Shown: piece after piece, positions 51,598 through 63,108 of the stretch
Numbering within the stretch: position 1 is the stretch's first letter
Layout: the number at the start of each line of letters is the position of its first letter
Source: Onchocerca volvulus
Lineage: Eukaryota > Nematoda > Chromadorea > Rhabditida > Onchocercidae
Length of the DNA: 64,000 bases
Direction of reading: 5' to 3'
Assembly: GCA_000499405.2 (NCBI GenBank)
Contig: HG738138.1
Location: 18,329,753-18,393,752, forward strand
Translations under genes and position numbers: made by a program
Notes under the pieces: generated by a model
What the model saw: only the letters and a program-made list of their open reading frames with translations
Databases searched by the model: none
Told to the model about the DNA's origin: nothing

Positions 51598-52417
51598 TTA
51601 ATCGGTCCAGCGATGTGCGCAACTTGGATTCATGCAAACATAATACAATCTCATCTCTTCCTAAAATAGAACTGCAAAGTGATAACTTCTACTTAAAAAT
51701 GTAATTTAAAAACTAAATAAAGCAAAGATTCTTGTGCGAAAAAAAGTTAATCAAAACATACTTCGGCTCTCCTAGATTGTGCCTGGAAAAATACCGCCTC
51801 TCGTCCCTGGCACATTGGACAAGGATGGTCCTCGGTTTTCGGTAATGTCGGGTCGTGTACAACATCAGCCACAATTTGAGTTAACTCACTAAAAATGATT
51901 AAAAATAAAATTCTTAATGCCGAATAATGAACAAATATTACAAGTATCTAGAATCCTTGCATTACCTCGCTCTTTCGTACTTTGTCTTAAATTGAAAATA
52001 TAAATATAAAATATCAAAAAATTGTTTGGACTTCTTATTCTGAGCAAAACTTACTCCACTTCATGCATTAATTTGTTGACATAAATACATGGATTTTCAG
52101 AAAGCTGTTTATGATCACAATTCCGGCATGCATATAACAACTGCCTATTTTCCTTGTCTTCTTTTGGATATAACATATTATTGCTGAAATAATTTTCGGC
52201 CATTGCAAAATTTCATTAAATAATATGGACATGTCGTCTCGATCACCTGAGAATCCAAAATTTAACTTGTTACCTACTTGCAAAAATTAACACAAACTTG
52301 CACATGGCCATCGCGACCGTACATGATTTCCAAGTTTCAATCTTTTATTATCTAAAATTGAAAAACTTGCCATTCCGGGCAAAATTTTATACCAACAAAT
52401 CCAGGCTCTGCGGTCAT
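51598..52417 (-). CDS. rpb-9: RNA polymerase II subunit RPB9
   Basis: RPB9 is a two-zinc-ribbon subunit at the Pol II jaw that aids start-site choice, fidelity and transcript cleavage. Exons on the minus strand are 52417-52371, 52183-52055, 51888-51762 and 51660-51598, giving 121 residues (human 125). The N-terminal ribbon reads FCPEC then YACRNC; the C-terminal ribbon has CPMCQG and [15 protein letters not shown]. Between them are [12 protein letters not shown], the linker [13 protein letters not shown], and [12 protein letters not shown]. Intron 1 begins with GC rather than GT (TG/GCAAGT); only this junction restores the zinc-binding Cys, and all phases then close. It sits between vha-8 and lmtr-2 on the same strand. 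Confidence 0.96.
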
Positions 52418-53332
52418 CCTTCAAATTTACACTGCCTGTGATATCCCTCTTCAAGATCTGTACTTCCACAAATTCTTTTTCTCCGAATGCACCTCCACAA
52501 CCTCTTTTCTTTCGAATCTTCTTCAGCAGCTTATCCTAAACCACAGCTGTCAGGAAAAGTCACAGCTATAATAAATCTAGCACATTTGTTTTAAAGTGAA
52601 ATCGTTCAACTATTAATTAATTGTATCATATCTAATTTAGCGTTTTGAAGCCAGGGAAGACTATCTTTATTAAACCTTAAAACGAGTCAGGAAACTAAAC
52701 GTAAAACTCCACAACTCCCCTTGCAACTGTTCCTAAAATCCAGATTCATTTCCCTTGCTCCAGATTTTGTTTCATTTCGTCAAATATTCGGAAAATTTCG
52801 ACAAAGAAAAGAAGTAACAATGGAAAGAAAATATTGGCTTTACTACTACATTTTGACTTATGATAATAATACTATAAATTATAATAACTGCATATGATGA
52901 AAAAAGTTGAATGAATAATTTCAATGATAAGCTTACTTACAATAAACAAAAGACTTATTAGCAGAATGCAGATGAACACAAGTAAATATCTGCTACGGTC
53001 TCGTCAAAGACTAAAAACATCATCACCTTTGCACTTCGTAGCAAATATAAAGAAAAAGTTCTTTCCATCTATGGAGATTTAATATGTGAAGGATGACGTA
53101 TCTCGACATGGATTTTACATCTACAGAGCATTTTACAGAAGATAACAAATAAAACAAAGAAAACTAATACGAGCTCACCACTATAAGCTACACAATTGTA
53201 CGATAATAATCAATCACAACATTTAACAATGAAAAATAATAAAAAACTATCACAGGAATCATTTGTGCCCACAACGCAAATTGGAAACATTTGAATTGTT
53301 GCTTATAGTGTACATCAACGATTATAATTTCT
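52418..53332 (-). promoter_or_regulatory. Intercistronic region vha-8 / rpb-9
   Basis: No coding exon is seen here. On the minus strand AATAAA lies at 52671-52666, about 250 bases before the rpb-9 ATG, and TTTTCCTGACAG gives a good acceptor near 52547. This matches the pattern in the next gap and supports polycistronic transcription. Confidence 0.4.
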
Positions 53333-55254
53333 TTAATCAAAAAATCTTCTATTCGGATTCTCACCAAACAGAGTTACGCGAATTTGAGGTATAATCTGCA
53401 ACAATATTTTCTCATTATAAGATTATTAGACATAAAACTACAGCTATATTTCAACAAACTTCGAAATATATAATTCTAATGCATAACTGGTTCAGTCATT
53501 CGACTTAGTAAATTAATCTGAGTCTAGTATATCCATAAAAACGAAGAAAAAGAACTTTAGCGAATAGCCATGAAAAAATTCTCCGAAGATTTAATTCCTA
53601 TTAATTTCACTGTACTGCAATATTGTTCAGTACTTTCTTTCCTATAACGAGTGATAAGCTTCTCCAACTAACAAAAGATAAACAGACCCCGAATTTTTGT
53701 GGACAATGTGTGATATAATTTCAGTAAATATCATACTGAAAATCAGAGCGCTGCCATGAATTACACTTACGATGTCAATATTATTCCAAAAGATGAAATT
53801 GAATAACTAATATATATAAAATCTATTCTTTCATTCCGGACACTGAAATGATTTACCTGGGCAGCAATCAATTCTAAACGAGATCCCAGTGTTGATGAAA
53901 CTTTTATCTTGCCATCTTTCGCTGAAAGTTCTACTCCACCAGCACTTTCATCAGGTAAATATTGGGTTGTGTCAATTTTCACCTAAAAAAAGCACGCTAT
54001 CGAATCAAACCAAATTAATAATGTACTACTGCCTGAGGACTTAAAGAAAATTGGAACAAATAGCAGGAAAGGTATGTCTGAAGTGTAAAAAAGAAAGAAA
54101 AAAAGATGGAATAAAGGCATAATTCTTGATTAATCATGACAGAAAATTTTAAACCTTTGTACGTTCACCCCATTGTTCCTCAAGTTCGTTAAGACACTCC
54201 GGTAGAAGTTTTTGTATCATATTTTCATCTTTTTTGCGGCAACGTAATGTAACTTCTGGTTCCAGCACTTGGAATAATGCCTGCGAGGGTTAGAATATTA
54301 TTTCGATGATTCAAAAGCAATAATTTAAATCAAGATATGCTTGAGAAAAAGAGCATTACCTGCAGAATTAAACCTCTCAAGATTGACGGATATTTGGCAG
54401 AGTCTTCAGAAATTCGATTTAAATTTAATTGCGCTTCTTCCAGAACTTTATTAAGATGATCTTCGCGTGCCTGTAAATGATAGTATTAACTGTGATGATA
54501 AATGTATCCAATAATCAACAGCCGTTTTCAGTCTACGCCTATATTTCAAGCGAATTTAATATTAATATCACTCGGAAAGCTCTAATTGTTTCCCGAAATT
54601 TGCTACATATTGGGCCGAAAAATGTTGAATATTTTTACTTTTAAATATTTTAGGCGTCCCTGATTAAGCATGTTCGAACTCTGAATTTTTCTTTGTAGTT
54701 CCACCTGCTTTTCTTTTTTTTCATAGTATTCCAAAATCTTGGTTCGCTGCTGTTGTACAAGACGGCCCTAGAAAATACAAGAAGAATAAGAATAAGGAAA
54801 AGAAAACGAACAATATATAGAAATATTTCCACAATTTTTAACCAAAATTTTCTACATCATTGCTCTATGATCAAGCCTTAATTGAACAATAATGAACTTT
54901 GTTGCTATCTCAGAACGACTACCAATGCATCTTATAAAGGAAGGTTCATAATCGCAACAATCAAATCACTTTATTTATTCCTTCACAACAACATGGTGCA
55001 CATATTTCGGAAAAGTGGACCGAGAAAATAAGAAGACTGAGTTTTTCCGATACTTGAAATTTCTTGATATATCTGTTCTACTTTCGCACTTCGCTTAATC
55101 ATCAGAACGAAGATATCACGGTCCTTACTTTTTCAATATTGAATTCTTCTTCTGCTTTCGCATCAATTTCTTCTGCTTTTTCAATTGCTTCTTGCTCAAT
55201 GAATGCAATCATATGCCGTAATTGTTTCTGTACATCGTTATCTGATAGACCCAT
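53333..55254 (-). CDS. vha-8: V-type proton ATPase subunit E
   Basis: Subunit E forms, with G, the peripheral stalks that brace the V1 motor of the proton pump on lysosomes and other membranes. Exons on the minus strand are 55254-55129, 54767-54639, 54470-54360, 54280-54155, 53982-53857 and 53395-53333. They give 226 residues, the same length as human ATP6V1E1. All introns are phase 0. The start [20 protein letters not shown] and the block [15 protein letters not shown] are near-invariant in the family. Others are [55 protein letters not shown] and the ending [11 protein letters not shown]. The N-terminal half is helical and charged, as expected for the stalk coiled coil. A non-coding 5' exon probably ends at 55623. 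It is the first gene of the three-gene minus-strand string. Confidence 0.97.
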
Positions 55255-55760
55255 TTTGTTTCTCCAAGAAATATCTAAATTTATGATCCAGATTTTCTAT
55301 CATAAATAAAGTTTCAATAAAATTTCCTTTATATCATAAATAAAGAAATAAATAAAGTTCACGTAATCTATAATTAAGCAATTCTACAATCTGCTCATAT
55401 TCATACATGATATACTGGTAACTTGAAGAAAAAAAAATCTAAGAACACTGCACTCAACCGTATAATTTACAAATATCCATAACAAACATAACAACCATAA
55501 GTAATTGAAGCATATCAAAGACGTCAGCAGAAGTAACACAGTAAGCAAATACTTGAATTCGTTATAAGAATAAGTGAAACAAGTACGATAACATGTACGT
55601 ATACGAGACTAACTCTACTTACAGGAATATAATTCCCTCCGCAGAAGGGTACTAATCCGGGACGTCACCTGACTAGCTCTGAATCATGGGAAGAAACAGT
55701 ACCGCACCATATTAAACAACCTTTTGCAATGAACGCATTGTCCCGCAAGAATCAGTCAGA
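55255..55760 (-). promoter_or_regulatory. vha-8 5' UTR exon and promoter region
   Basis: On the minus strand a GC-richer stretch at about 55740-55623 ends in a strong donor, CCT/GTAAGT (GT at 55622-55621). An acceptor TTTAG lies at 55276-55275, leaving 20 bases before the ATG. This looks like a spliced non-coding first exon. It carries GGTGACGTCC (about 55667-55658), containing a CRE-like TGACGT, and an overlapping E-box-like CAGGTG. Whether these drive the gene is inference; trans-splicing at 55274 is the alternative. Confidence 0.4.
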
Positions 55761-57341
55761 AAAAAGTCAAAGATCAGAAATCAAATACTATAGATGGTCG
55801 CAGCCCATATCAACTTTGCTCTATGCAATAGTTTACATTCCTTTCAATATACAATATAGTTTTTATAAAAAGGCGAAGCATCTTTGAATTTTAATTTAGG
55901 CATGTCTCTCCATTCTTGAATATCATATCCATGAACAATAATTTTCATCTAGAACATCTGAGGATTTCTGCCGAAGAGGATTAAAAAATATAACCATAAA
56001 CGGACAAGATTTGCAAGGATAATTCGGTTGACATCGTTTGAGCAACCAAAATTAGAAGTATTCTTTGGATAATTAGTTAATTTTCCGTTCAACAATTCAT
56101 TCTTGCTGCCATCAGATAATCCAAATCTTTACATCTCTGCTCCGTGTTAGTTCAGAAAAAAATCTGAGGCACATCTTCCTCTCATAATTCTGTTATTTAG
56201 CATTTTTTGCAACAATAATGCGGAATAATGTATGCTGGATTATGTTTTCTATGAATAAATGGGTAAGTGGGTTTCTTGAGAACAGAGCGCATCTTTTAAC
56301 TTCTATTTATTTCAACTTTTACCTATCACTGAAGTTTAACGATGTGAGAGAACCAACGTATCTATTCTATCATTTCTAATATAGCAGTGAGATGGGATTG
56401 GTGCATGCAATGATATGTGATGCCATCACTTCCATATATTTCCATTCCAATGAAGAATTTAGTTAAGAAAACAAACTGTAAAACCAAGCAAAATTTGTAG
56501 TTATACGATGGCGCAAAAGGAAATTCTATGATATAACTGTGTAAGTTTTTTATCATTAATTTTCAGAAGAACTTTTTTACTTTCGTGTCGTACTGCTAGA
56601 GAATCTTTATGAAACAGTAAAATTTACCGATTCCCAATGAATTTAAAGGAGAATTGACCGGACAGAAACAAGTGACTATCCTTTGTCTGAATTCAGCATT
56701 TGATGTATAAAATTTTCTGCACACTGCATTGATACATCAGTTGTATAAATAATGTTACGCTAATCACCTTAACACTCTAAAATTTTTTTGAAATTTCAAT
56801 CTTTTCAATCTTTTAGAACTAATTTAGAAATTAAAACATCAATAATTGCCAGAGAACAATAAAGCAATGAAATAATATGCAACAGATAATGCTGACTGAT
56901 CTACTTTTAATTAGAAAAAAGTACTTTTCTTTTCAGAGAAACTTTAGTTTAGTGACATACTACTAAACAACATATGTATTTAGCTTAATTTACGATAACT
57001 GGACTTTCTACGATATTCAGAATCTTTTTGTAATATTCACCATCCTGTATTAAATCGGTTTAAATTCCACCAGATGAGGTGGGCAGTTTGTTCCTCTCAA
57101 TCGCTGCAACAAATCAGTTGAATGAAATTGTTTCACAATACTTATTCCAAGCTATACCAAAGGCTTTATGATTTTTGATTTGCGATTCATATTGCTGAAA
57201 AGATGACATGAATGGTATGTACAAGTGTTTTATATTTGACTGGGTTCAAGTAAGTTCGCAGTGTAAGAGCAGAGAAAATTTTACTGAATTCCATTCGGAC
57301 AAATTGTCTTTGTATAGCGCCCATAACAACTATTTGAGAAC
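55761..57341. other. Upstream flank of vha-8, no gene seen
   Basis: AT-rich DNA with no supported exon on either strand. It probably holds further promoter sequence for vha-8. Confidence 0.45.
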
Positions 57342-57575
57342 GATGGACAGTGACAGTGAAGATGCGGATTCAACGAACATGATTGCAGAACAAATGAAAA
57401 AGTTTTTAAGCCTGGAGTAAGAACTTTATCACTGGTCTCCAACATATCTAACTTGCTTTTAGTTGACATTAAAGGGATGGGGAAGGAGAATGAAGTTGAA
57501 GTTGTTGCCGTGGGAGAAGCTGTTAATATGGGAAAAATAGTCTCCGTAGGAAAAGCTTTATTCAAATAATTTGAA
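57342..57575 (+). pseudogene. Frameshifted coding-like stretch, possibly Alba-like
   Basis: An ATG at 57342 opens an acidic frame (MDSDSEDADSTNMIAEQMKK) that stops at 57420. A second frame, open across that stop, continues to 57575 with blocks such as RTLSLVSNISNLLL and EVEVVAVGEAVNMGKIVSVG. One missing base in the A run at about 57396-57400 would explain the break. The second part faintly recalls the strand-helix pattern of Alba/Rpp25 RNA-binding domains but ends earlier. It could be a pseudogene fragment, an assembly error in a real small gene, or chance. The minus strand is also open here, which lowers confidence. Confidence 0.25.
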
Positions 57576-59908
57576 GTTTTTGTCTCAAATCTGCAAATCA
57601 ATTATTGCCCTATCGATAAGCTTATCAAAAATTTATAATCTAACAAGTTTTACTAGCCATATGTTTTTGTTCGAATAATTTGAAATTCATCACTGTTTGA
57701 AAATCGGTTTATTCTTCATCAATGTTTAGATTAAACTTACTTTCTTAGCCAAATAGGGACTTAATTTCTCATGATAAAACTAAATAAAAATAAAATAAAT
57801 ATAAATACAAAAGAACATGAATCTTGCAATAATTGATGAAATTTCAATTGAGATTGCAGAAAATAGTTGAAAGCGCATAAAGCTTCGACTTCCCAAACAA
57901 TTATTCCCTTATTACGGGCATTCTGAATATTTATATACAATTGTTGTTCATATTTTCGAAAAGTTTTGCATATTTATTTTAATAAAGTTGTTTATCTGAT
58001 TAAATTTGTTGTTGTCTCGAAAATTAGTCACTTATCAAAATGCATCACTTTGCCATTCCAGGAACAATATATTACCGAAGATATTTAATAGTGAGAAGCA
58101 AATTTCATCGACTGATGCATTTGTTATTTAAATTTTGGAGTTTTTGCTTAAAAATTGGTAACTTGGAGAAAATTCAGTTAAAATTTCAGAAATGAAATAT
58201 GATAAAAATTGCGACGAAATATTGGACTTTTGCTTGCTACAGGAAAGAGAATTATTTAAGCATTACGCAGTTGTGGTTTAATAAATATGGCATTCGCATT
58301 TTTTTTTTTTAAATAAATATTATTATGCTACAAATATTCCCTAAAACCGGAATCATATTCATTAAATTCCACTGTTTCAATTATTTGTTATTATAAAAGA
58401 TAAGGCAGTTGCAATGAGTCAATAAGTTCCGTTGAATAGTTAATTATAATGTAGGATAATTCATTTCCAGCATTTTGCAGAACTGGCAAAATAATCCCGC
58501 CATTTCTATAAAGGCTTTTGGACGCATTTTTTAAACAAATTTCATCAAGATGGTATCCCCCGTTGTCTGTTACTTTTATTTCAAATAGAAGTGGAAAAAC
58601 ATATCGTTTAGAAGAAGAAATTCTTTGTTTTAAAAAACTTTTTCCTTATCTGAAGATCGAATTCTTCACTAAACGTACTTAAGAATTTCAGTTTTGTGAA
58701 TCGTAACGAATCATTCTGTTCGAATTTTCTGATAATTTAGGAATTAGAAATAAATTTATAATTTGAAGCGAAAATTTGATAATTTAATCTTATTTCAGCA
58801 ACCCTCTATTTTACGAAACTGCATTGGTCGCCATATAATACTTTTCTGTTTGGCAGCGAAAAATTATTAAATAAAATCGCTGCGCTGAAATGTTCTGACT
58901 CATGGTTAAGTTTCAAGAAGCTCACTTAGAAATAAGTTGGAAGCTAGTGGACAGAGATTCAAAAATTTCAAATGGAATTTTAGCATAGAATTCTTATTTT
59001 GAATGATTAACAAGTGAGATGAAATCAATATTAATCGGATAAATTAGTTCCAATTATGTAATTTCAGGTGAACGCTTTGGAGTAAATCTTTCCAGTACCT
59101 TGTTTCGGTTGTCATTTGTAATTAATCACGTATATCAATGACTGAGTTGATCGTCTCTTGTATTCAATTTGAGTAAACTGTAATCCGTTGTGGTCGGTTA
59201 AGTTTACTATCAAAATCGACCAATGTTGAATTTTAATATATTTTGAAACAAAGATTGGAAGTCATTTCTTTTAAAATCTTGCATTTATAATTTAAATTGC
59301 AATTTCCTCATTTAAACTTCATAAAATCATCATCATCATCGAGCGGGATAAGTTCTATGTCTCTAATATGCTAGGATAAGGAAGTAAACGAGATAATAGA
59401 TAACAGCAAAAGATAACATAATTAGATTATTTTTTGGTTTTTTTTTTTTTTGATTATTATTTCCTCATTATGCTCCAAAAAACTGGTGCAATGAATTTCT
59501 GATTTCCTAAGTTATATTCAAGTTTTATATTACATGCGAATAGCATTCATTGGATTGAAATCCATAAATTATTAGTCGAACAAATCATCGTGATTATTAA
59601 TTACTATATGAATAGTTATGTTTACATTTTTTTGCATAACATTAATGAATGGTAATTAGATTTAGTTTCCTTCATTTTTCCTTTTCCCATGGGTTTTTGG
59701 GAAAAGAACAAACAGAAAAAATTTACTTCTCATTTCTAATAATCATTAAATCGAAATGAAAAGTCAACATAAAAACAAAAAAAGAATGTAACATTAGTGC
59801 TACATTGAAAATCGGAATTAATATTAGAAAATGTTGAGTTTTTGACCTATTAGGTTTAGAGGACATGATAAGTCAAAATGAACTCAAAACAGAGCGTGTC
59901 ACCATGTT
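57576..59908. other. Gene-free AT-rich DNA
   Basis: No exon or RNA gene was recognised. It includes a short (CAT)n run at 59327-59340 and a T run at 59438-59451. Confidence 0.5.
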
Positions 59909-60034
59909 CTGAAACAGTCCAAGCTTCTAGATTGGAGGTATCATGCAATACTATCTATTAAGATTGAGCTGAAGTCAATCTTGATAGTATTGTACGGTAC
60001 GTTCAATCTAAAAGCTTGGATTCGATTCTTTCAG
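59909..60034 (+). ncRNA. 126-nt near-perfect hairpin, pre-miRNA-like
   Basis: The two halves are near-complementary. TCCAAGCTT (59918-59926) pairs with 60012-60020 apart from end wobble, TAG/ATTG with CAAT/CTA, CAATACTATC (59946-59955) with GATAGTATTG (59983-59992), and AAGATTGA (59960-59967) with TCAATCTT (59975-59982). The loop is 7 bases, with a 4-base bulge (59956-59959), a few single mismatches and G-U pairs. CTGAAA/TTTCAG extends the base. The stem is about 45 bp. This resembles a microRNA precursor, though longer than typical and with a small loop. A small inverted-repeat element is the main alternative. I do not recognise a known seed. Strand is unknown. Confidence 0.5.
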
Positions 60035-60484
60035 GTTTAATATTTAATCGCTTTAAATAAAAATGAATGATTTAAATATTTAATCGTATTAATGTACATT
60101 TCTCACAATAATTTACTTCTGTTAAGCACAGCTTTGGAAATAATAACAATCACTATAGAAATAACTATCACTACTTTTAACCAATTTTTTTTTGCATTTA
60201 TTTTTGTTTGGTTTGAAAGGACATTTCAAAATAACCGATTTTTTCCTTTTAATTTGGAGAATTTTAATTAATCATCAGGTTAGAATTGAATTAATTAAGA
60301 GTTGTGCTGTTCTCTTTTTCTTCACCTCTAAACTGAAAAAAAGGAAAGAAAAAAACTAAATCATATAAAATCATATCCTTTACTCAATTTTTTTTTTCTA
60401 CTCTTGGTTACATCCATGTAATGGAATATTTGGAATACGTGGAGTATTCCAAAAAATAGATGAGCAAATATTCTACTAAACTTC

Positions 60485-60580
60485 TACTTATTATTCTTTA
60501 TAATGATTTTACTTATCGTTTATATTATTCTTTATAATATAATGATTTTATTTCTTTACTTATCGTTCTTTATAATGATG
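60485..60580. repeat. Tandem repeat of a TTCTTTATAATGATTTTA unit
   Basis: Three imperfect copies of a roughly 30-base unit built on TTATTCTTTATAATGATTT and ACTTATCGTT follow each other. Confidence 0.65.
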
Positions 60581-61092
60581 GAGCATTCTGAGCTAGCCAT
60601 TCAAAAAATTTTGTAGGAAAACTTAGATTGCGCCTTGCAGATTTAGTAACTAAGCAGAAACCAATCAAAAACATTACTTTCAAATTCTAACGATTAAATC
60701 AGAAGTAATCATCGAACGAATAAAGTGATAATTGAGCAATACATTTATATTCCTTTATTTTCTCTCCTTCGTTTTTCCTGAAAGCACTTCACATAATGAA
60801 TTGTTCTTTAAACTGATCTTTGGTATACTACTGGTTTTCGTTTATAGAAGGCATTTTCTAACATTTTTTTTTTTTTTTTTGCTTTCTAAAAATATGGATA
60901 AGTGATGCCAACTTTATGCATAATTAGGTATTATTTTTCAGTTTTCTTGCTATCTTAAAAAAAAAAAGGGATAGGAAATATGGCTAAAAATTGTTTCTTT
61001 TTTTTTACTGCGCAGAAAAAAAAATTTTTAATTTCTAAAAAATTTAAATTTTAGAAAAAAAAATTTCTTTTTTTTTGCTTAAAAGTTTCTTT

Positions 61093-61094
<2 letters not shown>

Positions 61095-61132
<38 letters not shown>
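61095..61132 (+). repeat. T38 homopolymer
   Basis: An uninterrupted run of 38 T, within a 200-base zone (60955-61165) made almost only of A and T runs. The stated length may not be exact, because such runs are hard to sequence. Confidence 0.9.
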
Positions 61133-61139
<7 letters not shown>

Positions 61140-61504
61140 TTATAATTTGAATATTTTTGCCAAAAAAAAAGTACATAGCTCTTATTTCGCTATCATTTCA
61201 AATATTTATGTGGGTCACTTTTTTTGTGGATACATCTTTATGTTTACGTGAACTGCCAAAATAAGTGACTTGTGATTATTTAAAGAAATTTCTTAGAAAA
61301 TTCAGTATATATCATTATCTTAGTAAAACGACTCGCCATGAAAAACTCCGTTCAAGTCAGAAATTCCATGTAAACTTTATCCAAATTGAGTAATGGTCAC
61401 TGTTCCCATCAGCGTAACTATGACAATTAGCATCATCGATTTAGTCATATCTCAAGTTATAAATTTTCTTCATATGGTAAGTGCAGCGTTGGACAACATG
61501 AAAT

Positions 61505-61583
61505 CAACTGAAGCAATTCGAACTTGAACTATCCAGTAACTCATTTGCAGTCAGCGTTAACCACTGAGCCATTATGTAACGTC
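61505..61583 (-). pseudogene. tRNA-like relic (Cys-GCA-like)
   Basis: On the minus strand TGGCTCAGTGG (61571-61561) is a full match to a Pol III A box/D-arm, followed by GACTGCAAA, like a tRNA-Cys anticodon loop with GCA. Further on, AGTTCAAGTTCGAATTG resembles a B box/T-arm. The stems do not pair properly, so it is not a working tRNA. It may be a tRNA pseudogene or tRNA-derived SINE remnant. Confidence 0.3.
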
Positions 61584-63108
61584 TTCGTTTTTGAGGAGTT
61601 CAGTGGGATGACAGCTAAAAGACCACCTTTATGATTTTTTTCTCTTTGGAATGTTTGTCCTTATTTCACAATTAAAATAAGTTCATTGTAGTTGAATTAC
61701 TTCCTTCAGCTAATGATTACCCACATTTATCCATGGGAATTGGATGTAATCTCCCCGATTGGTGGGTAGAAAGAAGAGACAGTTTTGCTTTAGCTAAATG
61801 CTGCTGTTGCTTGTTTAAAATTTAATCAATTTTCTCACGATAGAAAAATATCAGATGACATCAGTTCGAAATATTTATTTGATTATTGCATAAGAAATAT
61901 GATGTTAATTGTTAATTAACAACAGATGTTAATTCATTCACTGGTCAATGATAAAACATTTTCTTAATTTTAGTTGAATATAAATCTGGAAATGCCATCT
62001 GAAAATGCCCCCAAATTTGGCATCATTTCTATGTGCGCATATGTATATGATGTATGTCAGTTGGCAAAATTCCATTGTTTTTTTTTTTTTTTGAAAAATA
62101 GAAGAAGAGGAATATACGTTCGATTTGTTGATCGGGAGTCTCCTTATGTGTAATTTCTTAGGAATCGAGTATTTAGTTGATGATAAATTGATAAATTCAA
62201 AAAAGTGTCGCTTATCTCCTATTTTTTTCTTTGCGCAAAATTACAGCATTTCTGTCGAATGTTTTCTCCTTTCATCTTGAGCATTTTTTTCTTCGTTACG
62301 TAACACACAAAGTAATCAAATTTTTTTTACATAACACAGAAATGGTCTGATTTCCTATTCTATTTCATTTCTCATATATTGTAACATACGTAAACTTCCA
62401 TTTCGTCACAGTTCCCTTGTTTTTGTTTCTCTAATCTTGTTTCTTTTTCTTTTATTGTTGCGATTTTCAGGCGACATGCAAGTATAATAAATTAATCTTT
62501 TGAAAACCTAACACATTCGGAGAGTGAGAAAGCGAAAATTGCCCAAAGCAAGCAATAAATTAATTTTCTTTTTTCTTTCTATTTCCTCTTTGTACTTATT
62601 GTATTGTAATAATTCGTTTTTCGATTACAATTTTCATTTAGAAAAATTACATCAACTGCTGGCTAATTTATTATGTTGGACGAAGGAATGGAACTGAACG
62701 ATGCATTTCATTATCAACTTTTGATTAGTCCTTATTTTTTTTAATTAATAAAATGCTCAATAATCAATGATTTGAACGAAATAATTTAAGGAATAACTTT
62801 TGCGGGCGTAATTCTATAGTTTAATATTTTCCGCATCAAGATACGGATCTCAGACAGATCTATTCATCAGTGATATGTGCTATAAGAAATAACTCGAATT
62901 CAATTCTTGGCAAAACTCATTAGCATTATCATACAGTGATAAATACATCATACATCATCATTTGTATGCGTTTATGGAGCGTGAAAATCGTCTCAGAGCA
63001 TAATAGTGGCTCAAATATATTGGAAAAGAAGCAAAATTCAAAAGGGAATGAATCTTTTAGATTATTTTATGTATTCTAAGCATCAGTTTTCATTTTTACA
63101 TTGAGGCA
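61584..63108. other. Gene-free AT-rich DNA
   Basis: No coding exon or RNA gene was recognised on either strand. Confidence 0.5.

Larger units (their letters stand above)
60035..61500. other. Gene-free, highly AT-rich, with local repeats
   Basis: Nothing coding is seen. It includes a perfect 10-bp inverted repeat (60429-60438 with 60444-60453, 5-base loop), a tandem duplication at 60485-60580 and long A/T runs up to 61170. Confidence 0.5.

Noticed and set aside
57281..57601. 106-residue minus-strand open frame
   Set aside because: It is the shadow of the plus-strand coding-like island, Ser/Thr/Pro-rich by reverse translation, with no recognisable family.
60429..60453. Perfect 10-bp inverted repeat with 5-base loop
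   Set aside because: Too short for a microRNA precursor and not next to a gene, so treated as chance palindrome.
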